DNA of 7,267 nucleotides from an uncultured Methylococcaceae bacterium (GTDB lineage: Bacteria; Pseudomonadota; Gammaproteobacteria; Methylococcales; Methylomonadaceae), in assembly GCA_903873045.1 (NCBI GenBank), contig CAIQND010000158.1, forward strand, positions 1 through 7,267. Direction: 5' to 3'. Position 1 is the first letter of the stretch. The number at the start of each line of letters is the position of its first letter. Positions 4,424-7,267 of this stretch are shown here, in pieces. Below the pieces are notes generated by a model. It did no database searches and was not told the origin of the DNA. It saw nothing but the letters and a program-made list of their open reading frames with translations. Both the position numbers and the translations under genes were made by a program.

Positions 4424-5037
4424 ACATCAAATAATGCCTGATACGCGCGTGCTGATTGTTCCGGTTGGCTCTCAAACAGCCCGCCGATAACCGCTAAAAA
4501 ATCAGCGCCGGCTGCCAGTAATGGCGCACCATTTTCCGGCAAAATTCCGCCTATGGCGACAATGGGGACTGTCAATAAAAGTTTGGCTTGTCGCAAGGTT
4601 TCAATGTGTGCGGGTGCCGCCAATGGTTTTGATGTAGACGGAAAAAATCGGCCAAATGCCACGTAAGTCGCACCTTGGTTTTGTGCGTCCAGCGCCTGTT
4701 CGACAAAGTTATAACAGGAGACGCCGATGATGGCATCAGCGCCCAAGCGCCTTCTTGCTTGTACAATAGCGCCGTCTTCTTTACCGATATGAACGCCATC
4801 CGCACCTACATGTGCAGCCAGTTCAACATCATCGTTAATGATCAACGGAACCAGATGCTGATGGCAGATTTTAACCAGTTCGCTGGCCAAAAAAACGGCA
4901 TCCAGCGGATTTTTATCACGATATTGCACAATCACTGCGCCGCCTTTAATGGCCGAAATAACATCGTTAATAATGGTATCACCGGATTTATTATCTGTTT
5001 GGGTAATGGCATAAAGTCCGCGTGCCGGAAATCTCAT
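4420..5037 (-). CDS. thiE: Thiamine phosphate synthase
   Basis: A 205-aa TIM-barrel enzyme, normal size, that joins hydroxymethylpyrimidine diphosphate to thiazole phosphate to give thiamine phosphate and pyrophosphate. Visible motifs are VQYRDK (37-42, Arg40 and Lys42 for the diphosphate), IINDD (66-70, Asn68 and Asp69 for Mg and diphosphate), GVHIGKED (81-88, Asp88), GVSCYN (105-110, Ser107), FFPSTSKP (131-138) and AIGGI (161-165). The last phosphate loop reads AVIGGLF, where many family members have a Ser or His in the VVS/VVH position; this looks like a tolerated variant. The start is the ATG at 5037. Its frame is open further upstream to 5256, but that stretch overlaps thiD and has no ThiE sequence. 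The ATG overlaps the thiD stop as ATGA, indicating translational coupling. The stop codon lies within a dispersed repeat. Confidence 0.93.
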   Translation of the reverse strand: MRFPARGLYAITQTDNKSGDTIINDVISAIKGGAVIVQYRDKNPLDAVFLASELVKICHQHLVPLIINDDVELAAHVGADGVHIGKEDGAIVQARRRLGADAIIGVSCYNFVEQALDAQNQGATYVAFGRFFPSTSKPLAAPAHIETLRQAKLLLTVPIVAIGGILPENGAPLLAAGADFLAVIGGLFESQPEQSARAYQALFDV

Positions 5038-5825
5038 GTATCTTCCTCCATCCAGAAAAACCGGTTGGGAATAAGCTGGCCCCGACCCGGTTGATAAGCG
5101 CTGTTTAATGAATTCCAGGTATATTCCTGCGCTTCCATAACCGCTTGAACAGGTTCCAGACCATGCGCCATCAAGGCTGCAATGCTGGTAGCCAAGGTGC
5201 AACCGGAACCATGATAGCTGGCAGGCAATCGATCCCAGGTATAGGTTTCCCAGCAACGGTTGTCATGAAACAGTTGATTACTGACCGAGGGTGTCGATTC
5301 ATGGGTACCGGTAATCAGCACATAGTCACAACCTTGCTCTAGCAATTCCAGGCCACATTCATCCAGCTCATCATAGCCTGCAAGCCTGCGTGCCTCTTCA
5401 CTGTTAGGTGTTAAGACGGTAGTGCAGGGCAGTAATAAATCGACAATAGTGGCTATTAATCTATCATTGGATAATTCGGTGCCACCACCCGCAGCCAATA
5501 CCGGATCAAAAACAACCGGAATGTGCGGATGTTGTTTTAAAATCGCATAGATCGCTATGGCTGTTTCATGATGGCCGATTAAGCCGATTTTAAAAACATT
5601 AACGTGTAAATCATTCAGTAAGGTATTGGCCTGACTGATAATGTTTTCGGGGCTTTGCGGAATCAGCTTTTTTACATTATGGGTATCTTGCTCGGTTAAG
5701 GCAGTAACAACACTGGCGGAATGGCACTGATGACTCACCAGCGTTTCAATATCAGCCTGTATCCCGGCACCCCCGCTGGGGTCATGACCGGAAAATGAGA
5801 GTACAACGGGACGGTTAGAGGACAT
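5034..5825 (-). CDS. thiD: Hydroxymethylpyrimidine / phosphomethylpyrimidine kinase
   Basis: A 263-aa ribokinase-fold enzyme, typical length, that phosphorylates hydroxymethylpyrimidine twice to make the diphosphate substrate of ThiE. Motifs in order are LSFSGHDPSGGAGIQAD (9-25), TALTEQDTHNV (41-51), VVFDPVL (104-110), VLTPNSEEARRLAG (137-150), ITGTHE (171-176), and the anion-hole and catalytic loop GSGCTLA (206-212, Cys209). The ATG at 5825 has an AAGGAAG ribosome binding site (complement of 5830-5836) close upstream. The gene is first of a thiD-thiE pair with a 4-nt overlap. The leader between it and the divergent decarboxylase gene is short and has no recognisable TPP riboswitch elements. 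Cytoplasmic. Confidence 0.95.
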   Translation of the reverse strand: MSSNRPVVLSFSGHDPSGGAGIQADIETLVSHQCHSASVVTALTEQDTHNVKKLIPQSPENIISQANTLLNDLHVNVFKIGLIGHHETAIAIYAILKQHPHIPVVFDPVLAAGGGTELSNDRLIATIVDLLLPCTTVLTPNSEEARRLAGYDELDECGLELLEQGCDYVLITGTHESTPSVSNQLFHDNRCWETYTWDRLPASYHGSGCTLATSIAALMAHGLEPVQAVMEAQEYTWNSLNSAYQPGRGQLIPNRFFWMEEDT

Positions 5826-5829
5826 GGTG

Positions 5830-5836
5830 CTTCCTT
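5830..5836 (-). promoter_or_regulatory. Ribosome binding site of thiD
   Basis: The minus strand reads AAGGAAG, with the core AAGGA about 6 nt before the ATG at 5825. It confirms the thiD start. Confidence 0.7.
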
Positions 5837-5867
5837 GAAAATAATGACGGATAATGCTTCAAATTTT

Positions 5868-5898
5868 TTGATTATACATTTTTGAATTGTTCTACACT
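5868..5898 (+). promoter_or_regulatory. Possible promoter of the NspC-like gene
   Basis: TTGATT (5868-5873) with TCTACA (5891-5896, 17-bp spacing) or TACACT (5893-5898, 19-bp spacing) is the best -35/-10 pair found on the plus strand before the decarboxylase gene. Matches are modest and the region is AT-rich, so the assignment is weak. Confidence 0.25.
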
Positions 5899-5986
5899 CT
5901 TTTAAATTAAATTGCTTTTTACCAATGCGCTTAATCTGTGTATTATTTGGGCAACTTATTTTTTAGGGTCACCCGTTTTCCGGTTA

Positions 5987-7129
5987 ATGGATTTTCAACA
6001 CATAAAAGACAGTATTTCTTCCTCGCCTGCATTGGTTCTGGATACAGGTGAGATTGTTAACACATTAAAAACATTAAACACCTTACGCCATCGGTGTGGC
6101 TGTAAGGTTTTATATTCAATCAAGTCCTTGCCCTTAGTTTCGGTTCTGGAACTGGCAAAACCTTTTATTGATGGTTTTTCGGTCAGTTCTTTGTTTGAAG
6201 CGCGACTGGCTAACGAGATCTTGGCAGGGCAGGGCGGCATTCATTTAACCACGCCAGGGATAAGACCTGATGAGTGGCAGGATATGGCGGGTTTACTGAC
6301 GCATATCAGTTTTAATTCGTTAACGCAGTATCAGCGCTTGGCGGCGACTTGCCCTGTACAAACGGCCATTGGTTTACGTATTAATCCCAAATTGTCTTTT
6401 CTTAAGGATGACCGCTTTGATCCTTGTCGACCGCATTCAAAATTGGGTGTTGATATTGATGACTTGTGGCAATCGTCTTGTCTTGATCAGGTTAAAGGAT
6501 TGCATATCCATAACGTTTTTTCTGCAACCGACTTGATGCCGTTAATTAAGACGGTGGATAAATTGCGCAGTTATTTTGGTAAAAGTCTGGCTCAATTGGA
6601 CTGGCTGAATCTGGGCGGCGGTTATTTGTTTAATCAAATTAAAGATCATCGGCCGTTTATTGACTTGGTAAACCAGTTAAAAAAAGACTTTGATCTTGAC
6701 GTTTATATTGAACCGGGCAAAGCGGTCGTTGGCCATGCCGGTTATTTAGTGACCACGGTTATTGACTGTTTTGTCAGTGACGGCAAAACCATTGTCATAC
6801 TGGATACTTCGGTTAATCATAATCCGGAAGTGTTTGAATATCAGCGCCAGCCTGACTGTCATGAACACGATCCCAAGGGAAGCTACCCGGCTATTTTAGC
6901 GGGCAGCACTTGTCTGGCGGGTGATGTGTTCGGGGAATATCGTTTTAATAAACCCCTGGCCGTTGGCGATAAATTGGTTTTTAAAAATGTGGGTGCGTAC
7001 AGTCTGGTTAAAGCCAACCGCTTTAATGGTTATAATCTACCGGATATTTATGCTTATCAAGATCGGCAAATAAAAAAATTGAAACACACCTCCTATCAGG
7101 ATTATCGCCAGCAATGGCAGGCAGATTGA
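5987..7129 (+). CDS. NspC-like carboxynorspermidine/carboxyspermidine decarboxylase family protein
   Basis: A 380-aa fold-type III PLP enzyme (alanine racemase-like barrel plus beta domain), close to the usual NspC length. The PLP-binding lysine is Lys46 in VLYSIKSLPLVSVLEL. Then follow the family-type SVSSLFEARLANEIL (about 65-79), RPHSKLGV (148-155), GLHIHNVF (171-178), LDWLNLGGGYLF (204-215), VYIEPGKAV (239-247), STCLAGDVFGEY (307-318, Cys309 at the active site) and GAYSLVKANRFNGYNLP (336-352). The layout matches NspC better than LysA or SpeC/ornithine decarboxylase. NspC removes CO2 from carboxynorspermidine or carboxyspermidine to make (nor)spermidine; the exact substrate here is not proven. 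No partner synthase (saccharopine-dehydrogenase-like) is in the window. ATG at 5987 is chosen because it precedes the first motif (ALVLD); a TTG at 5912 would add 25 hydrophobic residues without a ribosome binding site. No good Shine-Dalgarno sequence precedes 5987 either. Divergent from thiD. Confidence 0.8.
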   Translation: MDFQHIKDSISSSPALVLDTGEIVNTLKTLNTLRHRCGCKVLYSIKSLPLVSVLELAKPFIDGFSVSSLFEARLANEILAGQGGIHLTTPGIRPDEWQDMAGLLTHISFNSLTQYQRLAATCPVQTAIGLRINPKLSFLKDDRFDPCRPHSKLGVDIDDLWQSSCLDQVKGLHIHNVFSATDLMPLIKTVDKLRSYFGKSLAQLDWLNLGGGYLFNQIKDHRPFIDLVNQLKKDFDLDVYIEPGKAVVGHAGYLVTTVIDCFVSDGKTIVILDTSVNHNPEVFEYQRQPDCHEHDPKGSYPAILAGSTCLAGDVFGEYRFNKPLAVGDKLVFKNVGAYSLVKANRFNGYNLPDIYAYQDRQIKKLKHTSYQDYRQQWQAD

Positions 7130-7218
7130 TATAGAGCCAACAATTAATTAAGCGACATTTTTGATATTTAGGTGTCCAACGAGTAGTTAAAATTTAGCAA
7201 CTGATTATGAGGTGCGAG

Positions 7219-7267
7219 ATGAACATAGATTGGTTAGATGATGGTAGAAAAGTACCCGATGACGTTA
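7219..7267 (+). CDS. Partial gene start, possibly IS630-family transposase (runs off right edge)
   Basis: An ATG at 7219 opens a frame to the edge of the window (M-N-I-D-W-L-D-D-G-R-K-V-P-D-D-V). A GAGGTG ribosome binding site (7209-7214) precedes it. The pattern xIDWLxDxRKxPDxV is one I recall from the N-terminus of IS630-family transposases, ahead of their helix-turn-helix. With 16 residues this is recognition by memory, not proof. If right, the left end of the insertion sequence should lie within 7130-7218, where I could not identify a terminal repeat because the other end is outside the window. Otherwise it is an unassigned gene. Confidence 0.45.
   Translation, partial: MNIDWLDDGRKVPDDV

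Noticed and set aside
4675..5094. 139-codon plus-strand frame across thiE/thiD
   Set aside because: It is antisense to thiE and thiD, which are unmistakable; there are no recognisable domains.
5038..5256. N-terminal extension of thiE by 73 codons
   Set aside because: It overlaps thiD in another frame, and the ATG at 5037 begins exactly at the conserved ThiE N-terminus with an ATGA overlap.
5912..5986. 25-codon hydrophobic extension of the NspC-like protein from a TTG
   Set aside because: There is no ribosome binding site, it is not a family feature, and the ATG at 5987 fits the NspC N-terminus.

Overview
The window looks like chromosomal DNA of a gammaproteobacterium, AT-rich between genes and littered with small palindromic repeats. 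A methanotroph-like (Methylococcales) host is my best guess from gene style and from repeat types I associate with such genomes; nothing in the window proves it. Eight coding regions are supportable, two of them cut by the window edges.

Left part (1-1088, minus strand): a probable operon running toward the left edge. It holds a START/SRPBCC-type small-molecule-binding protein (GTG start behind a strong ribosome binding site), a stand-alone 'short LOV' blue-light photoreceptor with the complete flavin photocycle signature, and the first codons of a further gene that leaves the window.

Middle left (1074-2299): about 1.2 kb without a convincing gene. It holds the two outward-facing promoter regions and a nested patch of palindromes. 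The clearest object is a 427-bp element (1514-1940) with perfect 20-bp terminal inverted repeats and an 8-bp flanking direct repeat (GTTATAGG), that is, a non-autonomous transposon-like (MITE) insertion. Inside it are three other inverted-repeat families.

Centre (2300-4151, plus strand): an exported DUF1499-family protein followed 37 nt later by a FAD-dependent DNA photolyase. With the divergent LOV/SRPBCC pair, this makes a plausible light-response locus: blue light is sensed on one side and used for UV-damage repair on the other. The shared regulation is inference.

Right part: 4152-4423 carries two direct repeat units and an imperfect inverted CACGAAA-type repeat that runs into the end of thiE. 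Then come thiE and thiD (minus strand, order thiD-thiE, ATGA overlap) for thiamine pyrimidine activation and thiazole coupling. Divergent from thiD is an NspC-like fold-type III PLP decarboxylase (plus strand), probably for polyamine synthesis. At the right edge starts another plus-strand gene whose first 16 residues resemble IS630-family transposases.

No rRNA, tRNA, CRISPR array or TPP riboswitch was seen. The most interesting items are the light-response gene arrangement and the nested repeat element between its two arms.
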